64,000 nt of DNA from an uncultured Lachnospiraceae bacterium (lineage in GTDB: Bacteria; Bacillota; Clostridia; Lachnospirales; Lachnospiraceae), in contig CAMVPR010000005.1 in assembly GCA_947169385.1 (NCBI GenBank), forward strand, positions 26,357 through 90,356. The letters run 5' to 3'. The translations under genes were made by a program, and so were the position numbers. This document shows positions 26,667 to 36,690 of this stretch, piece by piece. The notes under the pieces were generated by a model, which did no database searches, was not told where the DNA came from, and was given only the letters and a program-made list of their open reading frames with translations. The stretch's first letter is position 1, and the number at the start of each line of letters is the position of its first letter.

Positions 26667-28562
26667 ATGGGCGTTGGTTCAATGAGCGGTTTATATTTTG
26701 GAATATCGGGATTTCAGGTTAATCAGACAGCTTTGCAAGCGACGGCGCACAATCTGTCTAACTTAGATACTGACGGATATGTAAGACAGCAGGTTTTGAT
26801 GAAGGATACCCTTTATCAGAATTATTCAAGATCCAATGTCAGTGCTTCGCAGGTCGGTCTCGGAACTTCTATGGATACGGTTAGACAGGTTAGAGATGTA
26901 TTTGCCGACAAGCAGTACAGACTTGAGACCGGTAGAGGTGCTTTCTATTCAGCAATGGAAGAGGTTGGAGAGGAAGTTGAGACATACTTTGGAACTGATG
27001 TTGATGACGAGAAGCTTAAGAATACAATGATCAGGTTTTGGGAGACTTTGAATGAGCTTCAGAAGACTCCTGACAGTATTGTTAACAGAGAGACTGTTAT
27101 CCAGTCAGCTCAAGAGATGATCGAGCAGTCTAAGCTTATATATAACCAGATCGTGGAATATCAGAGGAATCTCAATGAACAGCTTACTAAACAGGTAGGT
27201 GAGGTCAATGACATTGCCAAGGAGATTCACGAATTAAACAGAGAGATAGTTAGAGTAGAGAGTAATCAATCTGAGCATGCTAACGATCTTAGAGATAAGA
27301 GGAATCTACTGCTTGATAAGTTGGCAACGTATGCTGAGATTAATTACAGAGAAGACGGTAACGGTTGTGTGACAGTTAACTTCGAAGGCATACCTTTGGT
27401 TGTTGATGACAGAGTGTTTGAGTTAGGTACAATTCCTGTTAGCGAGAGCAGTAATCTCTTGCAGGTTGTATGGGCTGATCACGGCAATATGCCTACATTT
27501 AACTTCACATATCTTCCAAGTGCCGAGACATCTACCGATGTTGGTTCACTTAAGGGACTTATTTATGCGAGAGGTAACTACATAGGAGATTACACTCTTA
27601 TGAATATGGAGACTTCACAGGCATATCTCAATAAACTTGATGAGTATGGATATCCTGAGTATGCATCATGGTATGATTTCTTCGTGGGTGAAGGCTACTT
27701 AAGCTCAACCGCAGCTGGTACTGATGAAGAATTAGAGTCAGCATATGCTGCATTTTACGAGAAAGAGATTGAGCCGTATCTGGTTACCAACGTTGAGGCT
27801 CAGCTCGATTATATGATGCACAATATAGTTACTACTATCAACGATATTCTGTGTCCTAATATAGAGGTAGATGCAGTTACTTCTGTCTATGATGATGAAG
27901 GTAATGAAGTCAAGCTTTATGTAGGTACTAAGATACTTGATACTGAGCATGCGCCGGTTGGCTTAGGTGTTGACGGTGAGCCGGGTGAAGAGTTGTTTAG
28001 CAGAGCTACAACTCCAAGGTACAAGAAGTACGTTGATGACGATGGTAACGCGGTGTACGTTTACAACGAAGAGGATCCTACTGACAAGTATTCGCAGTAT
28101 TCGATTACTCAGTTAGTTGTTAATGATACACTTATTAAGAATCCTAGTAAGTTACCTTTGTCAGATCCTAAAGAGCATTCTAACAGACAGGATGTATTGA
28201 ATGATCTGCTTGATGCCTGGTCATCAGAAGGTGAGTACGCCGGCATGGGAGATGATCATACCAAGTCTAACATGAAGGTGCTTACTCCTAATACCCTTAC
28301 GGGATATAATTTCCAGGGTTATTACAATGCTATGATTGGAGATTTATCCAACAGCATTAATTGTTATTATAACGTAGCTCAGAATCAGACGGTTGTTGCC
28401 AATCAGCTTGATGACAGAAGACAGACGGTTGCGGGTGTCAACAGTGATGAAGAGCTTACTAATATGATTATGTTCCAGCAGGCATTTAACGCTTGCTCAA
28501 GATATATCAATGTTGTTGCTGATATGCTTGATACGCTTATCAACAGAACGGGTAGAGCGTGA
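26667..28562 (+). CDS. flgK: Flagellar hook-associated protein 1 (FlgK), first paralogue
   Basis: 631 residues; ATG 26667 after AAGGAGGTGACAGT. FlgK forms the first junction ring between hook and filament. The N-terminal signature is ISGFQVNQTALQATAHNLSNLDTDGYVRQQV, and the C-terminal pairing helix is FQQAFNACSRYINVVADMLDTLINRTG. The middle (about 290-530) is an acidic insertion differing from the second copy. It is first in a flgK-flgK-flgL string. Which of the two paralogues forms the major junction is unknown. Confidence 0.92.
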   Translation: MGVGSMSGLYFGISGFQVNQTALQATAHNLSNLDTDGYVRQQVLMKDTLYQNYSRSNVSASQVGLGTSMDTVRQVRDVFADKQYRLETGRGAFYSAMEEVGEEVETYFGTDVDDEKLKNTMIRFWETLNELQKTPDSIVNRETVIQSAQEMIEQSKLIYNQIVEYQRNLNEQLTKQVGEVNDIAKEIHELNREIVRVESNQSEHANDLRDKRNLLLDKLATYAEINYREDGNGCVTVNFEGIPLVVDDRVFELGTIPVSESSNLLQVVWADHGNMPTFNFTYLPSAETSTDVGSLKGLIYARGNYIGDYTLMNMETSQAYLNKLDEYGYPEYASWYDFFVGEGYLSSTAAGTDEELESAYAAFYEKEIEPYLVTNVEAQLDYMMHNIVTTINDILCPNIEVDAVTSVYDDEGNEVKLYVGTKILDTEHAPVGLGVDGEPGEELFSRATTPRYKKYVDDDGNAVYVYNEEDPTDKYSQYSITQLVVNDTLIKNPSKLPLSDPKEHSNRQDVLNDLLDAWSSEGEYAGMGDDHTKSNMKVLTPNTLTGYNFQGYYNAMIGDLSNSINCYYNVAQNQTVVANQLDDRRQTVAGVNSDEELTNMIMFQQAFNACSRYINVVADMLDTLINRTGRA

Positions 28563-28592
28563 TAGATATTTATTGAAAGTGGTGGTGATTAT

Positions 28593-30467
28593 ATGTCTTC
28601 AACATTTTTTGGACTCAATATTTCTAAGACGGGTTTGTCGGGTTTTCAGGCGAGTGTTAATACGACGGCTCATAATATTTCCAACGCTGCCACTGACGGT
28701 TATTCCAGACAGGTTGTAGAGAAGCAGGCAGAGAAGGCTATTCGTACATACAACTCATACGGTAGTATGGGTGCCGGTGTTACTTTAGTTAGCGTTGAGA
28801 GACAGCGTAACGAGTACTATGACACTAAGTATTGGGATAATCAGGCGCATCTTGGTCAGTACGCATCTAAGGCTGACTATATGTCGCAGGTTGAGAATTA
28901 TTTCAATGAGATTTCGACAGATGGATTTAACACTGAGTTTAACAATTTATTCAATTCTTTGGTTGATCTTTCATCTGAACCTGACAGTTCTAACAAGAGG
29001 GTTACAACAGTTAGTTATGCGAGCAGTCTTTCTGATTATTTTAACGCATTGAGTGGCAATCTTACTCGTGTTCAGGAAGATGCTAACGATAGAATCAAGT
29101 CTATAGCAGATAGAATTAATTCAATTTCGGATCAGCTTTTATCACTTAACAAGCAGATTCAGACAATTGAGATTACCGGAGAGAAGGCCAATGATCTCAG
29201 GGATCAGAGGGACCTCTTGATTGACGAACTATCGGGATATGTTAATGTTCAGGTTATTGAGACAGATGTCTACGTAAGGGGAGCTACAGATTCTCATGGA
29301 GATCCTATAAAGGCAGGAATTACAGACGTTGCTGTATATCTGAATGATCAGATTCTTGTAGACAGTCTCAGTGCCAATCATCTTGTTTGTACTCCAAGAG
29401 AGTATCTTAACAATATGAATGACTGTGAAGGTCTTTATGACATTACTTGGAATTTCGCAGATGGCGATAGATTCGACCTTGCTTCGACAGGAATTGACGG
29501 AGAACTTAAAGGGCTTTTCGATATCAGAGACGGTAACAATAAGGAGAACTTTAGAGGAACGACAACATTTGCAGCGGGAGTCAATTCTATCGAAGTTCAG
29601 GCCGGCAATGTTACCAGCATGAACAGACTTAATATCCCTGATGAGGGCGAGATTAAGATTGGAAGATACACATACGAGTATTCAGATTTTGTAATTAATT
29701 ATAATGATGTCGGTGAGGTAGAGTCCTATACATTTAACCTTAAAGATGAGACTAAGGAAGCTGTTACGGAGACCAAGGCAGAGATTGCTGAGGATGTAGA
29801 TTTTAAGGGTGTACCTTACTATCAATACCAGCTCAATGAGTTCGTCAGAACTTTTGCTCAGAGATTTAATGAGATGCATAACAAGGGTATTGATGAGCAT
29901 GGTGAAGATGGAGTTGATTTCTTCACTACCGTTAATACAGTAACCGGTGCAGATATGGTTATGACTGAGGAAGGCGAAGAGTCTACCGGTGGCAAGACGT
30001 TTAGTTCTACGGCTGACAGTTATTACAGAATGACAGCTGCTAACATTTCCGTAGATCAGGGCATTCTAAAAGATGCCAACAAGATTTGTACGAGATACGG
30101 CCCTATAAGAACTGATGAAGGCGTTTTGTTAGAGCCTGAGGAGGGAGTTGCATCTTGCCAGCTTCTCAAGGATATTATCGATCTCAAGGCTGACAACAAG
30201 ATGTTTAGTCAGGGTAATCCTGCGGAGTTCTTGCAGGCGGTTGTCGCAGACATTTCCGTTGATTGCAGTAAGGCTAAGAATTTCGAGAGTTCTTTGAGTG
30301 ATGTTTTAAGGACGATCGACAATCAGAGAGAGTCGATTAAAGGTGTTGATTCCAACGAGGAATTAGCTAATCTTGTAATCTATCAAAAGGGATATAATCT
30401 ATGTTCCAAGATGATTTCTGTATTTAATGAGATTTACAATAAATTGATAAATGAGACCGGACTATAG
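28593..30467 (+). CDS. flgK: Flagellar hook-associated protein 1 (FlgK), second paralogue
   Basis: 624 residues; ATG 28593 behind GTGGTGGTGA, 30 bp after the first copy. It is the more canonical one: LSGFQASVNTTAHNISNAATDGYSRQ at the N-terminus, the ALSGNLTRVQEDANDRIKSI stretch typical of FlgK, and VIYQKGYNLCSKMISVFNEI at the C-terminus. The central domain (about 330-520) shares little with the first copy, so this is an old duplication. Tandem flgK pairs are known in Lachnospiraceae from memory; not checked. Confidence 0.94.
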   Translation: MSSTFFGLNISKTGLSGFQASVNTTAHNISNAATDGYSRQVVEKQAEKAIRTYNSYGSMGAGVTLVSVERQRNEYYDTKYWDNQAHLGQYASKADYMSQVENYFNEISTDGFNTEFNNLFNSLVDLSSEPDSSNKRVTTVSYASSLSDYFNALSGNLTRVQEDANDRIKSIADRINSISDQLLSLNKQIQTIEITGEKANDLRDQRDLLIDELSGYVNVQVIETDVYVRGATDSHGDPIKAGITDVAVYLNDQILVDSLSANHLVCTPREYLNNMNDCEGLYDITWNFADGDRFDLASTGIDGELKGLFDIRDGNNKENFRGTTTFAAGVNSIEVQAGNVTSMNRLNIPDEGEIKIGRYTYEYSDFVINYNDVGEVESYTFNLKDETKEAVTETKAEIAEDVDFKGVPYYQYQLNEFVRTFAQRFNEMHNKGIDEHGEDGVDFFTTVNTVTGADMVMTEEGEESTGGKTFSSTADSYYRMTAANISVDQGILKDANKICTRYGPIRTDEGVLLEPEEGVASCQLLKDIIDLKADNKMFSQGNPAEFLQAVVADISVDCSKAKNFESSLSDVLRTIDNQRESIKGVDSNEELANLVIYQKGYNLCSKMISVFNEIYNKLINETGL

Positions 30468-30485
30468 TATTTAGGAGGTGTGCTT

Positions 30486-32015
30486 ATGCGAGTTACTAAT
30501 TTAATGATGTCAAACAATGCATTATATAACTTACAGAGGCAGGAACAGAGGCTTAACACTCTTGATCAGCAATATACAACACAGAAGAAGATTAGTGCTC
30601 CTTCAGAGGATCCTATCATTGCGACAAGGGCTTTAAAACTTAATACTACTTATAGCGAGGTTTCACAGTACGTTGACAAGAATATACCTGATGCGCTTGC
30701 CTGGATGAGTATGACACAGAGTGCGCTTGACAATACTCAGGCTATGCTTTCGGGAATTTATGAGAAATGTGTTCAAGGTAATACCGATGGTCTTTCTGAC
30801 ACAGACAGAAGAGCTATTGCTACCACCTTGGCAGAGTATAGGGATCAGATATATCAGGAGGGAACAAGCTCTTACAGTGGAAGATTTTTGTTTACCGGAT
30901 TCAAGACCGATACCAATCTTGTATTTACCGAGGATACCAAAGAGCGATATGTAATTAACGAGGCGATAACTCCTGATTCTCTTAATTCATATTCTGATGT
31001 GTCATATCAGGTGTTGGTTACAGATACTGACGAGCAGGCTGCTCCTGTTCGCATGGATTTTCATAGAATAAGACTTGCTTATGATGCGGTAGACAGCGAA
31101 GTGACTCCTACTATAGCAGCTATAACTGTTGATGATGAGGGCGAGGAGACTTCTACTGATTTGTTGACTCCAACCAACACATACGAGACATATGATGACT
31201 TTATGAAAGCTGTTGAGGAAGGCGACATTGCAACTGATGGCAAGTTAAATGAAGACGTGGTTGCTTTCATAGCTGACAGAGGCGAGATTATGCTCGGCGA
31301 AGGTTCGTATAACACTATGAAGGCAGCGTTTGAGAATGACGAGTATGACAGAATTGAGGTAGGTTACCAGAAGAGTTCATTTAAAGAGAATGAGCTAAGA
31401 CCTGAGCATTACTTTACGTGTACAAGAGTTGTGGATGAGGGACTTGAGACCGAAGCTACATTTCAGTATACCAAGAAAGAAGAGGAGATTAAGTATCTCG
31501 TTAACTATAATCAACAGATGACAGTTAATGTACAGGGTAAAGATTGCTTTACTCACAACATTGGTAGAGATATAGACGAGCTTGTTGACATTGTAAATGC
31601 TGCTATTACGGCAGAGGATAATATGAATCAGCTTGAGAAGAAGTACAAGACTTTGACAGAGGGTACCGAGGAGTACGACAAGGCTAAGGCGTTATACGAG
31701 AATTCCAAGATTGCATATGAGCTCAAGTGTAAGGTGATGCAGGAAGCATTTGCCGACAATGAAACCAGATTCCAGGCGTACGGAGTAATGTTTAGTAACC
31801 GTGCATCTGATGTTGGTTCTAAGGAGCAGAGACTTGACCTTATCAAGACTCGTTTGGAGAATCAGCAGGCTGATGTTGAGCAACTTCAGTCAGACAACAT
31901 CGACGTGGATCTTTCAGAGATAATTGTAAGATACACTTCGGCTTATGATGTATATAATGCAGCACTTTCAGCTACAGCTAAGAGTATAGTTGATACACTG
32001 CTTAACTATTTGTAA
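30486..32015 (+). CDS. flgL: Flagellar hook-associated protein 3 (FlgL)
   Basis: 509 residues from ATG 30486 behind TAGGAGGTG (the track GTG at 30480 lies too close to it). FlgL is the second hook-filament junction protein. The N-terminus MRVTNLMMSNNALYNLQRQ and the KKISAPSEDPIIATRAL segment are diagnostic; the C-terminus ending VRYTSAYDVYNAALSATAKS is flagellin-like. At about 500 residues it is longer than the roughly 300 usual, owing to an acidic central region (about 160-400). Confidence 0.92.
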   Translation: MRVTNLMMSNNALYNLQRQEQRLNTLDQQYTTQKKISAPSEDPIIATRALKLNTTYSEVSQYVDKNIPDALAWMSMTQSALDNTQAMLSGIYEKCVQGNTDGLSDTDRRAIATTLAEYRDQIYQEGTSSYSGRFLFTGFKTDTNLVFTEDTKERYVINEAITPDSLNSYSDVSYQVLVTDTDEQAAPVRMDFHRIRLAYDAVDSEVTPTIAAITVDDEGEETSTDLLTPTNTYETYDDFMKAVEEGDIATDGKLNEDVVAFIADRGEIMLGEGSYNTMKAAFENDEYDRIEVGYQKSSFKENELRPEHYFTCTRVVDEGLETEATFQYTKKEEEIKYLVNYNQQMTVNVQGKDCFTHNIGRDIDELVDIVNAAITAEDNMNQLEKKYKTLTEGTEEYDKAKALYENSKIAYELKCKVMQEAFADNETRFQAYGVMFSNRASDVGSKEQRLDLIKTRLENQQADVEQLQSDNIDVDLSEIIVRYTSAYDVYNAALSATAKSIVDTLLNYL

Positions 32016-32080
32016 TCTTAACTTTGATATGTTATTATACTTATAGTGCTTTACGAATAAATTTTAAGGAGGTTACATAT

Positions 32081-32548
32081 ATGCTAGTTAAATCCAAATT
32101 TTTTGGGGATGTAGATATTGAAGATGATAAGGTGATCACTTTAGTCAACGGATTGCTTGGATTTGAAGACTATACCAAGTTCGTTATCCTCTATGATAGC
32201 GACAAGTCCGGTGGTGATACCATCTCGTGGCTTCAGTCAACAGAAGAGCAGACATTGGCTCTCCCTGTAGTTAATCCGCTTTTCATTAAAGAGGGATATA
32301 ATCCTGTTATCAATGATGAACTTTTAGAGCCACTCGGTGAGGTTGGTGAAGATGGTTACTTTGTTTTGGTTACCATGCGTATACCTCACGATCCTAAGGA
32401 TGTTACATGTAACCTTAAGGCTCCTATCATCATTAATTCTGCTACCCTGTTAGGAAGTCAGATTGTAGCAGAGAACGAGGACTATGACGTAAGATATAAC
32501 ATTTACGATTCTGTCCAGGCACTTAAAGAAAAGGCGGGTGATTTATAA
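32081..32548 (+). CDS. fliW: Flagellar assembly factor FliW
   Basis: 155 residues from ATG 32081, placed 7 nt after AAGGAGGTT; the track start at 32024 is upstream of this site. FliW binds CsrA and blocks it. Newly made flagellin displaces CsrA by binding FliW, which couples flagellin synthesis to export. Family features are the ITLVNGLLGFEDYTKFVIL opening, a SWLQSTEEQTLALPVVNP stretch, and LVTMRIPHDPKDVTCNLKAP. Its stop overlaps the csrA start by one base (TAATG), ensuring balanced amounts of the two partners. Confidence 0.96.
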   Translation: MLVKSKFFGDVDIEDDKVITLVNGLLGFEDYTKFVILYDSDKSGGDTISWLQSTEEQTLALPVVNPLFIKEGYNPVINDELLEPLGEVGEDGYFVLVTMRIPHDPKDVTCNLKAPIIINSATLLGSQIVAENEDYDVRYNIYDSVQALKEKAGDL

Positions 32549-32769
32549 TGTTAGCACTATCAAGGAAGTCAGGAGAGGCTATAGTTGTAGGCAACAACGT
32601 AGAAATCACTGTTTTAGAGGTTAAGGGCGATCAGGTTAAGATTGGAATCGCTGCTCCTAAGAGTGTTCCTGTATATCGTAAAGAGCTTTATCTTCAGATT
32701 CAGGAGGCCAACAAGGCAGCGGCTGAGGCGGACTCATCACCTGATGCAATCGCTAAATTATTCTCATAA
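32548..32769 (+). CDS. csrA: RNA-binding translational regulator CsrA
   Basis: 73 residues, canonical MLALSRKSGEAIVVG start and VEVKIGI-like core (DQVKIGIAAPKSVPVYRKE). CsrA dimers bind GGA-bearing hairpins over ribosome binding sites and repress flagellin translation in Firmicutes. It is translationally coupled to fliW, its antagonist, and lies 4 kb upstream of two flagellin genes, the likely targets. The short C-terminal tail (AAAEADSSPDAIAKLFS) is unremarkable. Confidence 0.97.
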   Translation: MLALSRKSGEAIVVGNNVEITVLEVKGDQVKIGIAAPKSVPVYRKELYLQIQEANKAAAEADSSPDAIAKLFS

Positions 32770-32792
32770 ATATAATATATTGCCAAAATAAA

Positions 32793-32831
32793 GCTTCTGG
32801 TTTATTATATAAACTAGGAGCATTTTTTATT
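32793..32831 (+). terminator. Terminator after csrA
   Basis: A 13-bp stem GCTTCTGGTTTAT / ATAAACTAGGAGC (two G-T pairs) with loop TAT, then ATTTTTTATT. Confidence 0.85.
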
Positions 32832-32850
32832 AACTTTTTTAAATTCAAGG

Positions 32851-32878
32851 TTAATATAGACTAATCTTATGCCGATAT
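32851..32878 (+). promoter_or_regulatory. Sigma-28-type promoter for flaG-fliD-fliS
   Basis: TTAA, 16-nt spacer, GCCGATAT (perfect -10), 75 nt upstream of flaG. Confidence 0.75.
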
Positions 32879-32952
32879 AAATGATAGCAGGGATACTATG
32901 TTTTCTTTGTGTACCTATTTTTATTTTATACATCACACGGAGGTGATTTGTT

Positions 32953-33423
32953 ATGGCTATTGAAGCGTTATCAAACCCATCATCAGTAATCAATTCTATT
33001 AATAATGCGCAGACTACTGCTCCTACTGTTCAGGTGACACCACCGGAGCCTTCGTCTTCTAATTTTGCAAGACCGGAGAGTGTAGAGAGTTCATCTAAAG
33101 ACATGACTGCTGCGCCTAAGAATAAGAATGATATTAATATCGCTTCAGAGGAGGCAGACGAGCAAGGACGCTACGAGGTTGAGAACGCCAAGGATGTTTC
33201 GCCTGAGAAGGTTAAGAAGGCTGTTAATGAGATTAACAAGAAGATTAGACCGACTCACACATCTTGTCAGTTCTCATATCACGAAGAGACTAATCGTATA
33301 TCTATTAAGGTTATCGATGATGAGACAGAGAAGGTTATTAGAGAGATTCCGCCAGAGAAGACGCTGGACATGATCGCTAAGACCTTGGAACTTGAGGGTA
33401 TCTTAGTTGACGAGAAACGTTAA
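32953..33423 (+). CDS. flaG: FlaG-family flagellar protein
   Basis: 156 residues. The first about 80 are low-complexity (Ser/Pro/Glu/Asn) and the last about 75 form the FlaG domain: QFSYHEETNRISIKVIDD, then KVIREIPPEKTLDMIAKTLE. FlaG proteins affect filament length by a mechanism still unclear. ATG 32953 follows CACGGAGGTGA. It starts the late operon flaG-fliD-fliS-fliT-like. Confidence 0.92.
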   Translation: MAIEALSNPSSVINSINNAQTTAPTVQVTPPEPSSSNFARPESVESSSKDMTAAPKNKNDINIASEEADEQGRYEVENAKDVSPEKVKKAVNEINKKIRPTHTSCQFSYHEETNRISIKVIDDETEKVIREIPPEKTLDMIAKTLELEGILVDEKR

Positions 33424-33456
33424 GCGTTTTAGATATTATAGAACGGAGGGATTGTC

Positions 33457-35697
33457 ATGGGTGGCATAAGATTGACAGGTATGGCTTCCGGGTTGGATAC
33501 GGATTCCATAGTACAAGGTCTTACATCTGCATATCAGGTTAAGATTGATAAAGTAAGTAAGAAGAAGAAGAGGATTGAGCTCCAGAAAGATGCTTGGGCT
33601 ACAATCAACTCTAATATAGTTAGTTTTTATAAGGGTAGTTTGTCTAAGATTAAGACTAAAGGTAACTACTCTGCCAAGAAAGCAAGTGTATCAGGATCTA
33701 ACACCAATCTTGCAAGTGTCAAGGCATCTTCTACAGCTGCCAACGGTACATACAAGATGAAGGTTAAGTCTGTGGCATCTTCTGCATTTATCTCAGGAGC
33801 CAATATTAAGAGCTCTAAGTTTGATGCAACATACAATGCTTCTAACACTACTAAGTTCGATGATATGAATATTGAGTCGCTTAGCGGCAAGAGTCTTACA
33901 TTTACAGGAACAGAGAGTGTTGTTAAGAAGAACGATGCGGGCAATAAGCTTTATAACCTCACCAAGGATGGAGTAGCACAAGAGATTGAACTTTATAACG
34001 AGGACGGTACTATTAAGGGCACTACGACAGAGGCTACCAAGGCGGAGATTGACGCATATCTTGCTAAACAGAAGAAAGATAATCCTACATTCAATGCCAA
34101 GGATTTTAAGAGAGAAGAAGTTAGAGAGGATGTAGCTAAGAATTACACTTATAGATTTGATGCTACAAGCTCGGTATCGGATCTCAATACGTATCTCAAA
34201 GACAACGGATTTAATAATCTTTCTGCTAATATGAAGAACGGTGTTTTGACATTTTCTAACACTGCTGATTATAGTAAGAATGAGGATGGCACTATTAAGA
34301 AGGCTAACGCATCTTACAGTATTACAGGAGATGCGTTAACTACTTTAGGATTTGAGTCAGACAGTATAGATGTTAATGTTACCGCGACCAAGGGCGATGA
34401 TGACAAGTATACATATAACACATCGGTTTCAACCAGCGGCAATGCGTTGACATATAACGTTGAGGATGTGAGTCTTAAGGGCAAAGATAAGTTATTCCAG
34501 TTCCTTGGAGATGGAATTACCGGTACAGCGCAGACTGATGCTGAGAATGGTAAGAAGTATATTGAGTTTCAGCTTACGGTAGGAGATGGTGAAGCACAGT
34601 CGGTTAAGATATATGAAGACACTTCTGCTGATGAATTTGCAGAAGCCGTTGCTAAGGCATCTGACGGTAAGATTACAGCTAAGTATGATCAGACCAATGG
34701 AAGATTCTTCTTCAACTCAAGCGAGACAGGCTCTGAGAATAATTTCACTCTTACAGCTGTTGGAGCCGAAGCTAATCAGGCGCTTGATAAGCTTGGATTG
34801 GTCGAGGATTCTGCTATTTATACAGATTCTTCGGTCAAGGGCAAGGTGCAGAGTGCAACTGACGCTGTTATCGAGCTCAATGGAGCGGAGATTACCTCTT
34901 CAACGAATACAGTTAATGTATCCGGATTAGGACTTACGGTTACAGTTGAGAATTCCGATCCTGATACTGAACTCACAGTTAATGTAAGTAATGATACCAG
35001 TGAAGTATACAATATGGTTAAGGATTTCCTTAAGGAATATAACAACCTCATTGCAGATCTTGCCGGTAAGTATTACGCAGAGGGTAACAAGTATGAGCCT
35101 CTTACAGATGAAGAAGAAGACGCAATGACAGAGACTCAGATTAATAAATGGAATGAGAAGGTAACTTCAGCGCTGTTTAGAAGAGATGACAGACTTAATT
35201 CTATTATGAACAATATGCGTACAGCATTGGCACAGTCGGTGTCGGTTAAGGGAGCTGATGGTTCAACATCTAAGTTTTCATTGGCATCACTTGGTATTAC
35301 AACCGGCGCGTGGACAGAGTATGGTGTACTTCACCTTCAGGGTGATAAGGATGATGGTGAATATGCATCTAAGGAAGATAAGCTTACCAAGATGATTGAG
35401 GAAGATCCTGACAAGGTAATGCAGATATTGAGCAATGTGGGTCAGAATCTCTATGATAAGGTTGGTAAGATGATGAGATCTTCTTCTCTTAACAGCTCAC
35501 AGACTATATACTATGACAAGCAGATGAAATCACAGATAGAAGATTATGATGATGATGTTAAGAAGTTACAAGATAAGTTGACTGCAATGCAAGACAAGTA
35601 TTACGATCAATTTAGCAAGATGGAGATTGCAATGTCTAAGATTAATGCAACCGCATCACAGCTTGGATTCCAGAGTACTACAGGAAGTCAATATTAA
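33457..35697 (+). CDS. fliD: Flagellar filament cap protein FliD
   Basis: 746 residues, ATG 33457 behind AACGGAGGGA. FliD forms the cap at the filament tip that folds incoming flagellin. The N-terminus has the family start RLTGMASGLDTDSIVQGLTSAY; the C-terminal region has DLAGKYYAEGNKYEPLTDEE (normally Y...LT/P) and a coiled-coil ending with a Gln/Met-rich tail (DKYYDQFSKMEIAMSKI). The middle (150-450) is a large variable region exposed outside. Confidence 0.95.
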   Translation: MGGIRLTGMASGLDTDSIVQGLTSAYQVKIDKVSKKKKRIELQKDAWATINSNIVSFYKGSLSKIKTKGNYSAKKASVSGSNTNLASVKASSTAANGTYKMKVKSVASSAFISGANIKSSKFDATYNASNTTKFDDMNIESLSGKSLTFTGTESVVKKNDAGNKLYNLTKDGVAQEIELYNEDGTIKGTTTEATKAEIDAYLAKQKKDNPTFNAKDFKREEVREDVAKNYTYRFDATSSVSDLNTYLKDNGFNNLSANMKNGVLTFSNTADYSKNEDGTIKKANASYSITGDALTTLGFESDSIDVNVTATKGDDDKYTYNTSVSTSGNALTYNVEDVSLKGKDKLFQFLGDGITGTAQTDAENGKKYIEFQLTVGDGEAQSVKIYEDTSADEFAEAVAKASDGKITAKYDQTNGRFFFNSSETGSENNFTLTAVGAEANQALDKLGLVEDSAIYTDSSVKGKVQSATDAVIELNGAEITSSTNTVNVSGLGLTVTVENSDPDTELTVNVSNDTSEVYNMVKDFLKEYNNLIADLAGKYYAEGNKYEPLTDEEEDAMTETQINKWNEKVTSALFRRDDRLNSIMNNMRTALAQSVSVKGADGSTSKFSLASLGITTGAWTEYGVLHLQGDKDDGEYASKEDKLTKMIEEDPDKVMQILSNVGQNLYDKVGKMMRSSSLNSSQTIYYDKQMKSQIEDYDDDVKKLQDKLTAMQDKYYDQFSKMEIAMSKINATASQLGFQSTTGSQY

Positions 35698-35706
35698 TGT
35701 GTATCG

Positions 35707-35748
35707 TACGTCGGACGATATCATATGATTGTCCGACGTATTTATATT
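35707..35748 (+). terminator. Hairpin/terminator between fliD and fliS
   Basis: A 10-bp stem TACGTCGGAC / GTCCGACGTA with a self-complementary ATCATATGAT in the loop, then TTTATATTTG. The T tract is interrupted, so partial readthrough into fliS is likely. Confidence 0.65.
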
Positions 35749-35770
35749 TGACTTAAGGAGGCTTAATATA

Positions 35771-36154
35771 ATGGCATACAGAAATGCAGCACAGATATAC
35801 GGTCAGAATAAGATATTAACTGCAACACCTGCCGAGTTGACTTTGATGCTTTATGAAGGAGCAATTAAGTTCTGCAACAAGGCGATTGATGCAGTAGATA
35901 ATAACGATGTGGTCGGTGCACATCAGAATATTCGTAAGGTAGAGAATATAATTATAGAATTTCAGGCTACGTTAGATCACAAGTATGAGGTAGCCAAGGA
36001 TTTTGATATCATTTACGATTATATATACAGGAAGCTTGTAGAGGCTAATATCAAGAAAGATAAAGAGACACTTGAAGAAGTTCTTAAGGAGCTTAGAGAT
36101 TTGAGAGACAGTTGGAAGATTATTATGAAGACAGCCAACAGTCCGGCCCGTTAG
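35771..36154 (+). CDS. fliS: Flagellin export chaperone FliS
   Basis: 127 residues from ATG 35771 after TTAAGGAGGC; the track start at 35729 falls in the hairpin. FliS binds the flagellin C-terminus and keeps it unfolded for export. In the FliW-CsrA switch it also affects how much free flagellin is present. Features: AQIYGQNKILTATPAELTLMLYEGAIKFCN is diagnostic. The rest is a four-helix bundle. Confidence 0.96.
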   Translation: MAYRNAAQIYGQNKILTATPAELTLMLYEGAIKFCNKAIDAVDNNDVVGAHQNIRKVENIIIEFQATLDHKYEVAKDFDIIYDYIYRKLVEANIKKDKETLEEVLKELRDLRDSWKIIMKTANSPAR

Positions 36155-36189
36155 ATTGCGGGATAGTTTATGAGATATGAGGTGTTACT

Positions 36190-36672
36190 GTGCAAGAGAC
36201 TATCAGGAATATCAAGATACTAAGAGATTGCATGACTAGAAAAGAGAATATCCTTAATAACCTGATTGATATGACCAGAGAACAGGAAGCGTATCTTTCC
36301 GGTGATGAATTCGATGTAGATGTATTTGATGGGATGATAGATGCCAAAAATTTGATGCTTGATGAGCTAAATTCAGTAGACAATGGCTTTGAAAACGTGT
36401 ATAATAGAGTCAGAGAAGAGCTTAAGTCTAACTCGTCATCGTATGCTGATGAGATTAGAGATCTCAAGAATTGTATTCGAGAGATTACGAGTCTTGGCAT
36501 GCAGCTTCAGGCTCTAGAGGAGCGCAATAGGAATCGCTTAGAGCAGATTTTCTCTTCTAAGCAGGCCGAGATTACCGGTTATAAGCGTGCGAGCAATCAA
36601 GTGAGCGCTTATTATCAGACTATGACAGGCAATGCTGCAGCGCTCAATTCAATTATGGATAAGAAAAAATAA
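36190..36672 (+). CDS. FliT/FlgN-like helical protein
   Basis: 160 residues, start GTG 36190 behind TGAGGTGTTACT. All-helical with heptad spacing (NILNNLIDMTREQEAYL; NRNRLEQIFSSKQAE). It occupies the place of fliT after fliS and would be the FliD chaperone by position. Sequence identity to FliT cannot be claimed from inspection; length and helical content fit the FlgN/FliT group. It ends with a KKK tail and an AT-rich run before the flagellin promoter. Confidence 0.6.
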   Translation: MQETIRNIKILRDCMTRKENILNNLIDMTREQEAYLSGDEFDVDVFDGMIDAKNLMLDELNSVDNGFENVYNRVREELKSNSSSYADEIRDLKNCIREITSLGMQLQALEERNRNRLEQIFSSKQAEITGYKRASNQVSAYYQTMTGNAAALNSIMDKKK

Positions 36673-36690
36673 TTTTTTTTGTAATTATTG

